Below are positions 1 through 11,691 of a stretch of DNA of 64,000 nucleotides, in pieces. Location of the stretch: positions 212,541,359 through 212,605,358 of the forward strand of contig NC_053390.1 of NCBI RefSeq assembly GCF_905171765.1. The letters run 5' to 3'. Under the pieces are notes generated by a model. The model was not told where the DNA came from. It ran no database searches and worked only from the letters and a program-made list of their open reading frames with translations. The stretch is from Bufo bufo. Its lineage: Eukaryota > Chordata > Amphibia > Anura > Bufonidae. How positions within the stretch are numbered: the first letter of the stretch is position 1; every line of letters begins with the position of its first letter. A program made the position numbers and the translations under genes.

Positions 1-619
1 CCCTCCCTCTCTCTAACCACTTACATGCTGCAATCAGCATTGACCGCGGGATCAGCTATTTTCTACCAATTATGCCATCGTTTCTGCCAACCTCACCTTT
101 ATAGTAGACAGTAGCCTGATGTCATTGTTTATTTCACGGACGACGTAGCCAAAATCCTCCATGTCATCCGACCTTTATGTATGGCCAGCTTTACCTGCAC
201 AATAGGGTTCTAGGACACTACAACTCAGCCCCATTCACTTAAAAAAAGCAGTGTTGCAGCAGCAGAGGAAAAGCTTCTCGTCTTTTGTTCAGGAAGGGAT
301 CCCAGAGGTAAGACCTCCAGCAATCTTAATACAGAATATCCTATGGCCGTAATATGATAGGAATATCCCTTTAAGAGATGCACAAATATGTTAAAACGGC
401 TCCAGCCCGACTATTCATTTTTAATACAACTCATTCCATAAAGTGAATAAAGATTGAGTCAATGACTATAATGTTCACGTCAATAATGCATACTAACTGA
501 AAGATGCTGAATTTTTTATTAATATCGAATCTGAAAAACACGAGCACCACATTACTCATCCCCGTAACGTACTACGAGTGATCGCGACACAAGAACCGTT
601 ATCTTTATCCTTACAAGCG
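1..619. other. Unassigned AT-rich DNA
   Basis: No convincing coding region, RNA gene or paired terminal repeat was seen. It is probably intergenic sequence or an old, unrecognisable repeat. Confidence 0.4.
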
Positions 620-1360
620 ATGGTTATAAAAGCAGCTGCGGTACACCGCTGTTCCCCCGCTTGTCGCCACGGTCCCGGGCGACGCGCTCAGTGGTGACCT
701 GTGCTCGGTGCTTCCCATTTCACCGCTGCGGTCCTGGGCTCTGTGTCTGTAGGTGGTGTTGCTTTTGAGTATTCCGCTCCACAGCTTCCACTCAGCCCTG
801 GACAAAGCCTGAGTTACACTGGTCTAAGAGCGGAGCGCATCACTCCCTGGGGCGTGTGGGCTAGGTCAGGTGACCTCGCTGACCAACCCCGGCTCTCCTG
901 CAGGTATTTAAGTGGCTCAGCCCTCTTCCCAGATGCCTCAGTGTCAGGGTCCTTGAGTTGGTTGGTTCCTGCTGGTCTCCTGATCTGTACTTTGTTCCTG
1001 GACTCTGCTTGCTTGCTTTGTCTCTCTCCTGTTGCTGACCCAGATTGCCTGACCTGTACCTGTGCTGCCTGACCTGACTTTTTGCCTGTCCGACTACGCC
1101 TCTGCCTCATCCTTCGGTACTGCACTGTTGCTCCTGGTAATGACCCCGCGTGTACTTCTGGTACCTACCCAGGTATCTCCTGGGACAGCTGCCACTGATT
1201 CGGGGATTGCTCTGGAGTAGCCCCTGGCAACTACCCTAACGGCTCAAGTCTATCCCCCCCATCTGACGCTCTAGTGAAAACCAGGTAGTTGCTTAGACAT
1301 TCCCCTCCAGAGTACAGCCAGTCAGTGGCACAGTGGGTTCACACCTGCTGATCCGTGACA
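620..1360 (+). mobile_element. LTR-like block, possible solo LTR
   Basis: The block has a TATAAAAG box at about 625, a second TATTTAAG box near 903, a long C/T-rich leader built of CCTG-type words, and ends with CTGATCCGTGACA. This layout resembles the long terminal repeats of Gypsy-type retrotransposons in frogs, where such a terminus is followed by a primer binding site. No second copy and no gag-pol coding sequence lies in the window, so it would be a solo LTR or a fragment. The left boundary is uncertain. The open frames here (for example 701-1072) have no recognisable domain and are treated as chance. Confidence 0.4.
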
Positions 1361-1575
1361 ATGGTGAACAGTTCTTAACACACGCATGCACCAACAAGGG
1401 CTGAAGACTAGTGACCTACTGAACCAAGGGTGCAAGTCGACAGCCAACAATAAGGCCATTTGGGTAAGTGACAGGGAGTGAGCGGGGTCCTTGTTACAGA
1501 ATACGGAAGCATTAAACGTGGGCTAAATAAAGTCTTCTTGGACTTTTGCAGCGAGGCCTATTTTCTACTTAAAAA

Positions 1576-2033
1576 AGTGCAGTAAGCCATATATCGTCCA
1601 TTGGCCCAAATGTAAAAAAAAAAAAAAAAAAACAGTATACTGTGCTGTGTACTTTTAGGGTAGGTTCACACTTGCATTAAACGGATCTGGCAGGCTGTTC
1701 CGGCATTGAACAGCCTGCCGCAGTTCAACGGATCTGGCCTAGCAGGATAATGCCATTTACCCCTGGACCCCAATAGCTAAAATGGGATCTGGACACTTTC
1801 AGGCTAAGTGCTGGTTTTTGGCCAGACAAAAACCACAGTTCATCGGAAAGCGACCCATTACAGTTAATGGGTTCCAAAGGTGAATGGCAGTATCTGGCTA
1901 GACCAGATCCGGTGAACTCCGGCAGGCTGTTCTCTGCCGGATCCGTTTAACACAAGTGTGAACCTACACTAAAAGTACACAGCACGGCATTTATTTTTTC
2001 ACATTTGGACCAATGGGCGATGTATGGCTATAC
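1576..2033. mobile_element. Palindromic miniature element with nested arms
   Basis: Two sets of arms pair. The outer set is the stretch around TCGTCCATTGGCCCAAATGT (about 1590-1612) against its near complement at about 2000-2025. The inner set starts GGGTAGGTTCACACTTG at 1658 and ends CAAGTGTGAACCTACAC near 1969. The core is rich in CCGGATCC and CAGGCTGTTC words shared with other miniature elements in this window. It could be one element with long arms, or a Harbinger-like element inserted at the centre of an older palindrome. Confidence 0.6.
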
Positions 2034-2263
2034 GGTGTCATGTCGGAGCCTTGCATCAGAGGGATACTTTGGGAATTGCTCCCACTACGGTTAATGGACA
2101 AGATCTCTCCTTGATGTCCATACTGTCTAATCTGACATAAGGTTAGGGGCTGACTATGACAGCAGTTCTTGCAGAGGAAGGCACAACGTTTCTGTCCATT
2201 TTAAGAATGGCTACTGATATCAACAGGTGAAAAAAATCTATATATATATTTCTCAAATTATTA

Positions 2264-2586
2264 GGCCTTATGCACACTACTGTGCCATTTTTTTGCGGTC
2301 CGTAAACCGCGGATCCGCAAAAAAACGGAAGCCGCCCCGTGTGCGTTCCGCAATTTGCGGAACGGACGGCCCATTGTAGAAATGCCTATTCTGGTCCGCA
2401 AAACGGACAAGAATAGGACATGCTATTTTTTTGGGGCGGGGCGACGGAACGGTGCAACGGATGCGGGCAGCACACGGAGTGCTGTCCCCATCTTTTGCGG
2501 CCCCATTGACGTGAATGGGTCCGCACCCGAGCCGCAAAAAATGCGGCTCGGATGCGGAACACAAAACCGGTCGTGTGTATGAGGCC
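2264..2586. mobile_element. PIF/Harbinger-like miniature element
   Basis: Terminal inverted repeats begin GGCCTTATGCACAC and end GTGTGTATGAGGCC. The element is flanked by TTA on both sides (2261-2263 and 2587-2589), the 3-bp duplication typical of PIF/Harbinger transposons. The interior is palindromic and CpG-rich. There is no coding sequence, so it is non-autonomous. Open frames across it exist only because the arms mirror each other. Confidence 0.7.
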
Positions 2587-3329
2587 TTAGGCTGAGTTTC
2601 CATCTTAAGGTTTTTAGATACAGTTTTTGAACCAAGCCCAAGATGGATCCCTCCTGAATAGCATCAACCTGAATGTGGAAAGGGGTATATACACACACAT
2701 GGCAACCAATCGGATTCTTCCTTTCATTTTTCAGCTTTCCTTTCGAAAATGAAAGGTGGAATCTGGTTGCTAGGAGCAACTAAACCAGTTTTCCTTTACA
2801 GCAGTTTTGATAAATCTCCCCTCACAACGCGTATTACATTTGGATTTTCGCACAGAATATCCGCAGCGCAATACAGGACCTGCTAAGTAGATAAGACTTT
2901 CATATTCTCAAGTACTGTACATGGTGCGCAAACTATCCGCAGGGAAATTGGCCTGCAGTGAGGATTTTCAAATCTATGGCATGTCCTCCTCCGTGCAGAT
3001 TTCAGCCTTTGCAATGGCAAGCGGCACTATTCGGGTAACATGTTCCTGACATGAGGATGGCAGCGCTCTCCAGTGACCAGGCGCACAACCCCCTCCCCAG
3101 GTAATCCAACCTGGGATGCATATTCATTTCCTGAAGCCTATATCAGTTAGTAATAATAATAGGCAGACAATAGGGCTCATACATACAACACTTGGATTCG
3201 CAACCACATAAAAGGAAGATAAAAATAAAAGAGCACATCCCTATATGTACAAAGTGATATTAAGGAGATATGGTTATCCAATATTGCGTAAATTATCCAT
3301 TATTCTCCAGTTTATATATGAAGCCTTAG

Positions 3330-4957
3330 AGGATAACTGTGATTTTTTTTGCTAAAGTGTAGGGCAAGAGATAGATATCAATTTTGCAATAGACTTTATT
3401 TAGCCAAAACGTTTATTTTTGGTAGAAAACTGGGGCTGAAATGGCCCTTAGCAGCACTCTTCAAAAGAGCGTTGCTAAGGGCCATCCGTCTCCGAAAAGG
3501 GGAGACGGCTGTGCAGACGCTGTGCTTCTGCCTCGTGCTTCCCTGGGAGACAGAAGGCTGGGCACAGGAGTCTTAGGCCCCTTTCACATGGGCGAGATCT
3601 CCGCGCGGGTGCAATGCGTGAGGTGAACGCATTGCACCCGCACTGAATCCGGACCCATTCATTTATATGGGGCTGTGTACATGAGCGGTGATTTTCACGT
3701 ATCACTTGTGCGTTGCGTGAAAATCGCAGCATGCTCCTCTTTGTGCGTTTTTCACGTAACGCAGGCCCCATAGAAATGAATGGGGTTGCGTGAAAATCGC
3801 AAGCATCCGCAAGCAAGTGCGGATGCGGTGCAATTTCCCCGCACGGTTGCGAGGTGACGATCGGGATCATTATTATCATAAGGGAAAATAATAGCATTCT
3901 GAATACAGAATGCATAGTACAATAGGGCTGGAGGGGTTAAAAAAATAAAATACATTTTAACTCACCTTAATCCACTAGTTCGCGCAGCCGGCATCTCTTC
4001 TGTCTTCTTTTGTAAGGAATAGGACCTTTGATGACGTCACTACGTTCATCACATGATCCATCACCATGGTAAAAGATCATGTGATGAGCGTAGTGACATC
4101 ATCAAAGGTCCTATTCCTCACAAAAGAAGACAGAAGAGATGCCGGCTGCGCGAACAAGTGGATTAAGGTGAGTTAAATTATTATTATTTTTTTAACCCTT
4201 CCAGCCCTATTGTACTATGCATTCTGTATTCAGAATGCTATTATTTTCCCTTATAACCATGTTATAAGGGGAAATAATACAATCTACACAACCTTGAACC
4301 CAAACCTGAACTTCTGTGAAGAAGTTCGGGTCTGGGTACCACATTCAGTTTTTTATCACGCGCGTGCAAAACTGAACAACGGAACGCAATCGCAGTCAAA
4401 ACTGACTGCAATTGCGTACCTACTCGCGCGGGTTTGCCGCAATGCACCGTGACGCATCCGGATGAGCTCGTCTGCAAGGGGCCTTAGGAGTTAAAATTAC
4501 ATTTATATTCCCCCTTTCTATGCAATCTAATGCTCCGTTACATTCACTCACCTGCGATAATAAATCATGAAGCAGCAGCCGACTCACTGCGCACAGTGCT
4601 TCTACTTCCGGCGGCTGCTTCATGATTTATTATCACAGGGATCGCAGGTCAGTGAATGTAACGGAGCATTAGATTGCATAGAAAGGGGGAATATAAATGT
4701 AATTTTAACTCCTAAGACTCCTGTGCCCAGCCTTCTGTCTCCCAGGGAAGCACAGCGTCTGCACAGCCCGTCTCCCCTTTTCTAATCGGAGACGGATGGC
4801 CCTTAGCAACACTCTTTTGAAGAGTGCTGCTAAGGGCCATTTCAGCCCCAGTTTTCTACCAAAAATAAATGTTTTGGCTAAATAAAGTCTATTGCAAAAT
4901 TGTTACCCATCACTTGCCCTACACTTTAGCAAAAAATAAATAAATGACAGTTATCCT
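3330..4957. mobile_element. T2/Kolobok-like palindromic element (host of a nested element)
   Basis: Long inverted arms are visible: AGGATAACTGT at 3330 pairs with ACAGTTATCCT ending near 4957, and the arms around 3440-3570 pair with 4705-4850. The right flank is TTAA (4958-4961) and the left flank is TTAG (3326-3329), fitting a TTAA target with one mutation. Terminal sequence AAAGGATAA fits the T2 family of frog miniature elements. A second element sits in the left arm at 3576-4483. The centre is near 4600, a hairpin around GAAGCAGC/GCTGCTTC. Confidence 0.65.
3576..4483. mobile_element. PIF/Harbinger-like element nested in a T2-like arm
   Basis: Ends GGCCCCTTTCACATGGGCGAG and its imperfect complement, with TTA duplications at 3573-3575 and 4484-4486. 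The uninterrupted right arm of the host palindrome (near 4710) reads straight through this site with a single TTA, which gives the pre-insertion sequence and fixes both boundaries. The element is one long palindrome with a dyad near 4060. It belongs to the same family as 43625-44583, sharing the GGGTGCAATGCG and CGCACTGAATCCGGACCC words. Confidence 0.8.
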
Positions 4958-4961
4958 TTAA

Positions 4962-5315
4962 AGGGGTTCTCTCACTTCAGCAAATGGCATTTATCATGTA
5001 GAGAAAGTTAAAGGGGTATTCCGGTTATTAGAATAGGATAGGGGATTACTATCAGATCGGTGGGAGTTCTACTGCTAGGAATCTCTGGAATTCCCATAGC
5101 AATGAATGGAGCAGCTGCACGCATGTACGATTGGCGCTCTGTTGATATCAGGAGGGCTGCAGGCAGTACAGGGCCCCCGCTGACATGATCGGATGGGGTC
5201 CCCTCTGATCTAATAGTTATCCCCTGTCCATGTAGGGGATAACTTCAAACAACCGGAATACCCCTTTAACTTTCTCTACATGATAAATGCCATTGGCTGA
5301 AGTGAGACAACCCCT
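4962..5315. mobile_element. T2-like palindrome flanked by TTAA
   Basis: Arms AGGGGTTCTCTCACTTCAGC and its complement end at TTAA on both sides (4958-4961 and 5316-5319). Apart from the nested element at 5012-5265, the arms are only about 50 bp and would meet at a central TTAA flanked by GAGAAAG and CTTTCTC. Confidence 0.65.
5012..5265. mobile_element. T2-like element at the dyad of another palindrome
   Basis: Starts AGGGGTATTCCGG and ends CCGGAATACCCCT, with TTAA on both sides (5008-5011 and 5266-5269). It lies exactly at the centre of the 4962-5315 palindrome. No coding sequence is present. Confidence 0.7.
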
Positions 5316-5652
5316 TTAATTACAGTGATATACTGGGGGAAGTTCGCAGTTGCACTATGTAAGGCTGCATTCACATCAGTTTTATTTTCCAGTGAGGTTT
5401 CCTGTCCAAAATAGCAGATCTCTGACAGAACTGACTCAGAAGCAAAATGAGAACAATGGATACTTAAAATAAAGGATCCGTTCTTTCTTTATTTTTCTGT
5501 TCTTGCGACAGATCAATAGAACGGGAAAGAAGTCAAAAATGTGAACACGCCCTAAGTGGTATAAAGATCCCAAACTAAGTCAGGGAAGGGGAAAATTAGA
5601 TTAATCAATATGTCATGAAAAAACCCACAAATACACCCGTTTTAGGCCATGT

Positions 5653-5994
5653 TAGGGTACTTTCACACTAGCGTTTTTTTTTTTCCAGCAGGCAGTTGCG
5701 GCAAGCCGTGTACAAACTGAAAGCTTTTTTTTTTTTCGGATCCGGCTCATCCGGTTTAACGGATCCGGTATTTGAAGATCAAAAGCAAAAATAGCATCTC
5801 CTTTGTCCCTGCGCATGCGCAGACCGAAAGACGGGATCCCATAGAAATTAATGGGATTGCCGCACCAGTCGCAAGAAATTCAACACGGATGGATTTCTTG
5901 CGACTGGGGGGCGAAGATCCCATTCATTTCTATGTGACCAGCGCTACTTTGCGACAGCTGTCATGTGACCAGTGTTGCCGTGCAGCTGTACCCT
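5653..5994. mobile_element. Degenerate Harbinger-like miniature element
   Basis: Begins GGGTACTTTCACACTAGCG after TTA, the same terminus as the element at 7898, and contains CCGGATCC words. The right end is only a short match (TGTACCC), so the 3-prime boundary is tentative and the copy is decayed or truncated. Confidence 0.45.
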
Positions 5995-7339
5995 AACCGC
6001 TGCAGCCAAGAAAACAAAAAACAGCAGCGGGGAGGACTGGGGCGCAGTGCAAGAAGGGTCAGGGGAGAAATAGGGCGAGTATAGATTCTTTTGTTATTTT
6101 TTGCCATCTGAGAGTATTTTTGTGTATCTTTTCCTGCCATGTTTGCAGCATTTATAGTAGAAATGGCAGATTCAGATGTTGCACGAGAGTCTACGGGAAA
6201 TACTAATTGCAGGATGTGCAGTGGCGTTTTGTCACACGTTTTTTTGGGTAATGAGTTTATGGAAATTACAGCAGGATCTGGGTCTGGCATTTTGCCTGGC
6301 GTTTTTCTCCGACTGTCTTTTTTTTTTTTTTTCTCTGCTTGAAAAAAACAACGCTTGTACAATATGAGTTGGAGTTCTTAATAGTGGTATTTTCCCCATA
6401 CTATTCTACAGAGGAGGTGACATCACAGGGGAACACATACTTTCCTATTTAAAAAAAGAAAAAAAAAAGCATACAAACATGAACAAAAGCACACTACATG
6501 GGCAAAAATTTTTGGGGGCGAACATAAAAAAAACCCCCACACACAACACAAAACTGTATGGACAGCATTTTAAATACAGCAACATAATAGAATAAGCCGC
6601 CCTACTATGCTTACACCTACAAACGCAGGTTGGACACTGCTAATCCAGGACAAGCCGCATGTATACGGCACTGGCTAGGTAAAGAATGCAGGACTGTATC
6701 CAGAGAGGGCTTCACGACCGCTCTATAGTTACCTATGGTGGCTCCGGCTTACGACTAAAATATCGCCTGCACTAGGAGACACAGCAGCCTAAAGGGTTAA
6801 CCCCGCACGAAAGATCTTAGGGGCATGATAAAGATACAGACGTGGCACATGTTCCATACCAACCTTATCTAGATTTGCCAGCGGAGAGTATACAGACCTC
6901 GTCAGTGGAAAGTTCCCACAGCCCCGGATCTGTTCCTGCCCTTCCCAGTCCATCGCCTGTCCCCTCCCGGACACCACTGTTTCCTGTTCACCCTCTGGCA
7001 GGACACCCCAACACCATCAGCAGGCTCCTAGCAACCAGTGTGCCAGCCTCTGAAGTGGGAGGACAAGCTGGCAGTTATACCCTAAGCCAGAGGTCAGATG
7101 CCTCAAAAAGACAAACATGGGCATCACAAGACTGGTTTACACGCCCCCACCCCAGTCACTCATCAGACTGTGCTGCCATTGAAGACAGTAATGGACCCAC
7201 GCCTTGCACCCTGAGAAACTACAACTCCCAGCATGCCAACAGGCAGCAGCTACTAAGAAGCAGCCAAGTGTCCCTTCCATGGTGGAGGAGAGCTCCTGAA
7301 TGCCATCTAATGGGCACGGTCACTTTAAGGAGCAGCCAT
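5995..7339. other. Non-repetitive stretch without a supported gene
   Basis: Contains homopolymer-rich DNA and a P/S-rich open frame of 189 codons at 6842-7411 on the plus strand. That frame has no recognisable domain and runs over an ACTACAACTCCCAGCATGC word belonging to hAT miniature elements (about 7220). I do not call it a gene. Confidence 0.4.
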
Positions 7340-7660
7340 CCTCGGGGATCTGATGAGTGGGTGCTGCCCGTCTGGATGCGGCGGAAGTCCTCTGCTCTTA
7401 CCTGCCTCTAGGGTGACTGGCAGCGGGTCATTGGAAGCAGCGAACCCAGCCAGGGCAGCGGCTGCAGCGGCTCATGGAAGTCACTCGACGATTGGCTGCT
7501 CGGGACTTCCCCCATCTCATCTTCCACCCATCCTCCCCCTGCTCATAGCGTGCCGCTGAGTGGTCCAGATGTGCGCGGATGTAAGGGGCGCTCTGATTGG
7601 CCCACTCACTGTGTTTTGACTGAGAGGAATTGAGTTAACTCCTCACCTGCCGGATGAAAA
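7340..7660 (-). promoter_or_regulatory. Candidate host promoter and first exon
   Basis: This is a GC-rich stretch in otherwise AT-rich DNA. Read on the minus strand it has a CCAAT box near 7597 (GGGCCAATCAGAGCGCC), a second CCAAT near 7493, and about 100 bp further a strong splice donor, CAG followed by GTAAGAGCA, with the exon edge near 7403. This fits a CpG-type vertebrate promoter with a short, probably non-coding first exon. No downstream exon was identified, so it could also be chance. Transcript data would decide. Confidence 0.35.
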
Positions 7661-7897
7661 TGACAAGAAGGTCCAAGTGTAATGCTAGGAGGGCAACAAC
7701 AGAGGGCGCTCTAGTGAAACTCTATAGATAGCTTTAGAAAATCTCTTGCTATGATGCAGGGAGATAAGACCCCCCCCCCCCTTTCCTGTTCTCTTATTAG
7801 GGACAATCATTGGGCTTTTATTGCGGTCTCAGTTCGTTTTTTGGAGGAGTTGCGGCAATCGTAGTCGTTATACAGATATAAAAATATTGCCGTCTTA

Positions 7898-8367
7898 GGG
7901 TACTTTCACACTAGCGTTAAAGTTTTTCGGTATTGAGTTCCGTCCTAGGGGTTGAATACCGGAATAAAAAGCATCAGTTTTATCCCAATCCACTCATTAT
8001 GCATCAGGATGTCTTCAGTTCAGTCACTTTTACAGTATTTGGCCGGAGAAAATACCGCAGCATTCTGCAGTATTTTCTCCGGCCAAAATTGCGGAACACT
8101 TGCCTGATTCGGCATTAATTTCTATTGAAATGTATTAATGCTGGATCCGGTACCAAGTGTGCATGTGCAGCCCTATAAAAATTTGAAAAAAAATAAATAC
8201 CGGATCCGTTTTTCCGGATGACACCAGAGAAACGGATCTGGTATTTCAATGCATTTGTCAGACTGATTCGCATCCGGATTTTTTGCATACGGATTTCCCG
8301 ATCCGGCAGGCAGTTCCGGCAATGGAACTGCCTGCCGGATTCCTCTAAAGCTAGTGTGAAAGTACCA
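7898..8367. mobile_element. PIF/Harbinger-like miniature element
   Basis: Ends GGGTACTTTCACACTAGCG and CTAGTGTGAAAGTACCA pair with one terminal mismatch. TTA flanks both sides (7895-7897, 8368-8370). The interior is rich in CCGGATCC and CGGCAGGCAGTTCCG words. No coding sequence is present. Confidence 0.7.
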
Positions 8368-8376
8368 TTACATGCC

Positions 8377-9352
8377 CAGTGTTGCCAACCAGAATTTTTC
8401 TTTTTTCTGGACAACTTATCCCAAAACCACAGACAGCTAAAAAAAAATAACAATCCAGACAAATTGGAAAACCATAGTGAATGATAAAGAGTAATAGTAG
8501 TAATACATGTCTATAACTCAATATACTGATAGGAACTCATTACCAGCATGTATTGTGAGCTGCAAAATAGTGATAATTACCACCAAAATAATCTAGTCAA
8601 GAACCGCCAGCCTCAAATATATCACGGATGCCTCTATTTTTTTTCACGGACACCGGAAACAAGTCATTTATTTTTAAAAGGGTTCTCTGGGAATTAAGAA
8701 AATGAAATTACTTAAATATTACTTTATCATAAATATATTCCCAAATACCTTTCATTAGTTATAATAGCTTGTTTGGTCTAGGAAGCAATCATTAGGAGAA
8801 ATAAAATGGCCGCTGTCCTAATGGTACACACAAAACCTGTCCTAATCACACAGGAGGACAAGTTACTTCACAACACTGAGGTAAAGAGCTGCCTCATCCT
8901 CCTCTCCTACTTGTCAGGGATTATGATCCTGAATACAGCTGATAAGATCTGCAGCTGAATCTCTGTAGGAATGGAGATCATGAGGAGACATGAAGTACAG
9001 AGAGGACGGACAGGACACTACATACAAGTGCTGCTGCTCATTAGCCACATCCCCACCTTCCTCTCTGTACTTCATGTCTCCTCATGATCTCCATTTCTAC
9101 AGAGATTCAGCTGCAGATCTTATCAGCTGTATTCAGGATCATAATCCCTGACAGGTAGAGAGGAGGAGGAGGAGGCATCTCTTTAGGACAGGTTTTGTGT
9201 GATTGCATCTGAGAAAACTATCCATTATAACTAAAGAAAGGTATTTGGGAATATATTAATAATAAAGTAATATTTTAAGTATTTTCATTTTCTTAATTCC
9301 CAGAGAACCCTTAAAGGACTGTCCAGAAATTTCTGGACCGTTGGCAACCCTG
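8377..9352. mobile_element. hAT-like miniature element interrupted by a T2-like element
   Basis: Starts CAGTGTTGCCAACCAGAA and ends CTGGACCGTTGGCAACCCTG, typical of hAT termini. The 8-bp flanks TACATGCC and CTTATGCC agree at only five positions, so the target duplication is decayed or the call is imperfect. Most of its length is the nested element at 8688-9310. Confidence 0.55.
8688..9310. mobile_element. T2-like palindromic element
   Basis: Arms begin AAGGGTTCTCTGGGAATT and end AATTCCCAGAGAACCC, flanked by TTAA at 8684-8687 and 9311-9314. The arms pair over nearly 300 bp each, around the AGGACAGGTTTTGTGTG and CTTCATGTCTCCTCATG words. No coding sequence. Confidence 0.75.
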
Positions 9353-9628
9353 CTTATGCCTATCTGAAAGAGGGTCTGCTCACACTAACAACATGGCGTC
9401 TGTTTTTACAGGCTCCATCACGGATAGGAGAGATCCTCCTAGATCTGTTATCATCCATCTTTTTTTCTCACTCATTAGCTTGTAATGAGTCAGGTGTCCA
9501 TTGTTTGACTGGGTACTATAGCGTGCTACATTATTGTAAATGTCAAAAAAAAGAAGCTAAAACCTGATAGATACGCAGTTCTGCAAGTGTGAACAGAGAC
9601 AGAAACGCTGTACAAAAATCTAATTAAG

Positions 9629-9740
9629 GGTACTTTCACACTTGCGGCAGAGGATTAGGGAAGGCAGTTCCGTCATCGGATCCGGATCCGTCTGACAAAT
9701 GCATTGCAATACCGGATCCATCTTTCCGGTTGTCATCATT
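9629..9740. mobile_element. Truncated Harbinger-like end
   Basis: Begins GGGTACTTTCACACTTGCGG after TTAA and carries GGCAGTTCCG and CCGGATCC words, but no matching right end follows. This is a 5-prime fragment of the family at 7898. Confidence 0.5.
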
Positions 9741-10924
9741 GTCGAGAGTTCGCAAAGTAATAACCTCGGCTCATCAGAGCCAATACATTCTAACACTGTA
9801 CGGAGTTTTATGCAAATCGACTTCGGCTGTTTCATCCGAAGTCAATTTGCTCATCCCTAATCCTCACTGCTCCAAGGCCTGGCCCCAAAATGTTGCGCAT
9901 GCACAGGCGAGAGCACTATTGGCACCCACACATTAGATCTTATTCAGCTGTCCTCGCTCAGAGATTCGAACCGCGCATGTCCCATTGCTAACAATGAGAT
10001 ACAGATTTAGGGCTTATGCACGCGGCTGTTCTGTGCATTGGGGACCGAAATTTTGGGGGGGGGGGGGGCGGTGGGTTCAGCCAAAAGGTCCCCAGGGTGA
10101 ACAATCCCACAATCCCTTTAAGAGGAACTAGCCCCTTAATAATTTTGGTGTGCCTTCGGAAGTTCCATGCACCAGAGAGTGAAATTTATACCAGCAAGAA
10201 ACTGCTGTAGATTTCAGGTGTACTGTGTGCTACTGTGTCGGACCATGGTGGTCCTGCTGAGGGTGGTGGAAAAATATTGGCCCGAAACAGGACTTGTGCC
10301 AAAAATTGGGACTTTTCTATTCCATACAACTGTTTTGTTTTTACATTTCATGCAGGTTGTGCTTTATTTTACCAAAGCAGCAGGTGAATATCAGGTCAAA
10401 ACTGAAAATGAGATTTTGATGTTTTATGTTGTTTATTTTTTTTATATTTTGTCTGAAAAATATTTTTTATTCTTAACCAAATTAAGACACATTGTACTTT
10501 GACGATTACTGCCATTAAAAATGACAATTTATGTAATGGCTAGTTTTTGCTCTCATAGATTGAAACAAATGGAGACAGACTTTCTCCAAACAATTATTAT
10601 CCATCCCAGATCGCTATACGCAGCTAGAAACCCTGCAAGTCACTAAAGCACACAATAGTCTACAGTGTAAATTCCATTACATGTGTAGGAGTGAAATATA
10701 TGCTTTTCAGAGCGCAGATGTATAATTTGGAAAGAATTAAGGGCAGCTGGTGGTTACTGCGAGTGTGTAATTCCTAGAAGTAAAATAGAACATAGATGAA
10801 TGGGTATAGCGCCTCTACCTAGACACACAGAATAATGGTCCTTTTACACAGGCCAGTTCTCCGGAAAGTATCAGTTCATTCCAAATAATTGTCCGATGAT
10901 TAGTGGAGGTGAGAGCTGCAATAA
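9741..10924. other. Unassigned DNA with fragments of miniature elements
   Basis: There is a further Harbinger-like end near 10011 (GGGCTTATGCACGCGGCTG) without a partner, a run of G at 10055, and AT-rich sequence with a 111-codon frame at 10167-10502 that resembles nothing. No gene is supported. Confidence 0.4.
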
Positions 10925-11261
10925 GGCCGCTTTCACACGAGCGAGTTTTCCGTGAGGGTGCAATGTGTGACGTGAATGCATAGCACCCGCACTGAATCCT
11001 GACCCATTCATTTCAATGGGGCTGTGTACATGAGCGTTTTTTTCACGCATCAGTTCTGCGTTGCGGGAAAAACGCAGCATGTTCTATATTCTGCATTTGT
11101 TACGCAGCCCTGGCCCCATAGAAGTAAATGGGGCTTCAGTGAACAACTGAACGCAATTGCAGACAAAACTGACTGAACTTGCTTGCAAAATGGGGCGAGG
11201 TTCACTGAACGCAGCCTGAACGCATCCGGAGCCAATCCGTATAGTTCGTGTGAAAAAGGCC
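10925..11261. mobile_element. PIF/Harbinger-like miniature element
   Basis: Ends GGCCGCTTTCACACGAGCGAG and TTCGTGTGAAAAAGGCC, flanked by TAA on both sides (10922-10924, 11262-11264). It shares internal words with 3576-4483 and 43625-44583, such as CGCACTGAATCC, so it is a shorter member of that family. Confidence 0.7.
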
Positions 11262-11691
11262 TAAAGTGCAGCAATCATTTCCTCTGTACAGGGACGAGCA
11301 ATCGCTCATGCCTATACAGATTCATTGTTTTTGGGCAGCAGATCCCTGTTACTCAGAAATGTTCATTATGAATGCTGGCTAAAAGATGCGATCACTCGAT
11401 GAACGAGTGATTGGCGGTACATTTACAGGAGACAGTTATCAGGAACAAGTATTTCTACAAACCATCAGTCCCGATGATCGTCCTGTGTAAAAAGATCTTA
11501 ACAAAATTTATCATGAGCGGAATATCTGGTTAGTGATGCTTCAGTCTGCGATGCCACATTTATCAAATGTCACATGTTTCATCTTTAAACCTAACATTTT
11601 TTTCTAGAATAGCTACTCCAGTTTTCCTTCTCCACCCCTCTACTTTAGAAAAAAAAAAAGTCTCAGTGATAAATCTGGGGTGAAACTCATT

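Noticed and set aside
3576..4483. Long hairpins as candidate microRNA precursors
   Set aside because: The pairing is that of whole miniature transposons and no short conserved hairpin stands out.
6842..7411. 189-codon proline/serine-rich frame
   Set aside because: No domain, and it reads through a hAT-element word; composition alone explains it.
9960..10000. GGTTCGAATC on the minus strand, like a tRNA B box
   Set aside because: No A box at the right distance and no cloverleaf; not called as a tRNA or SINE.
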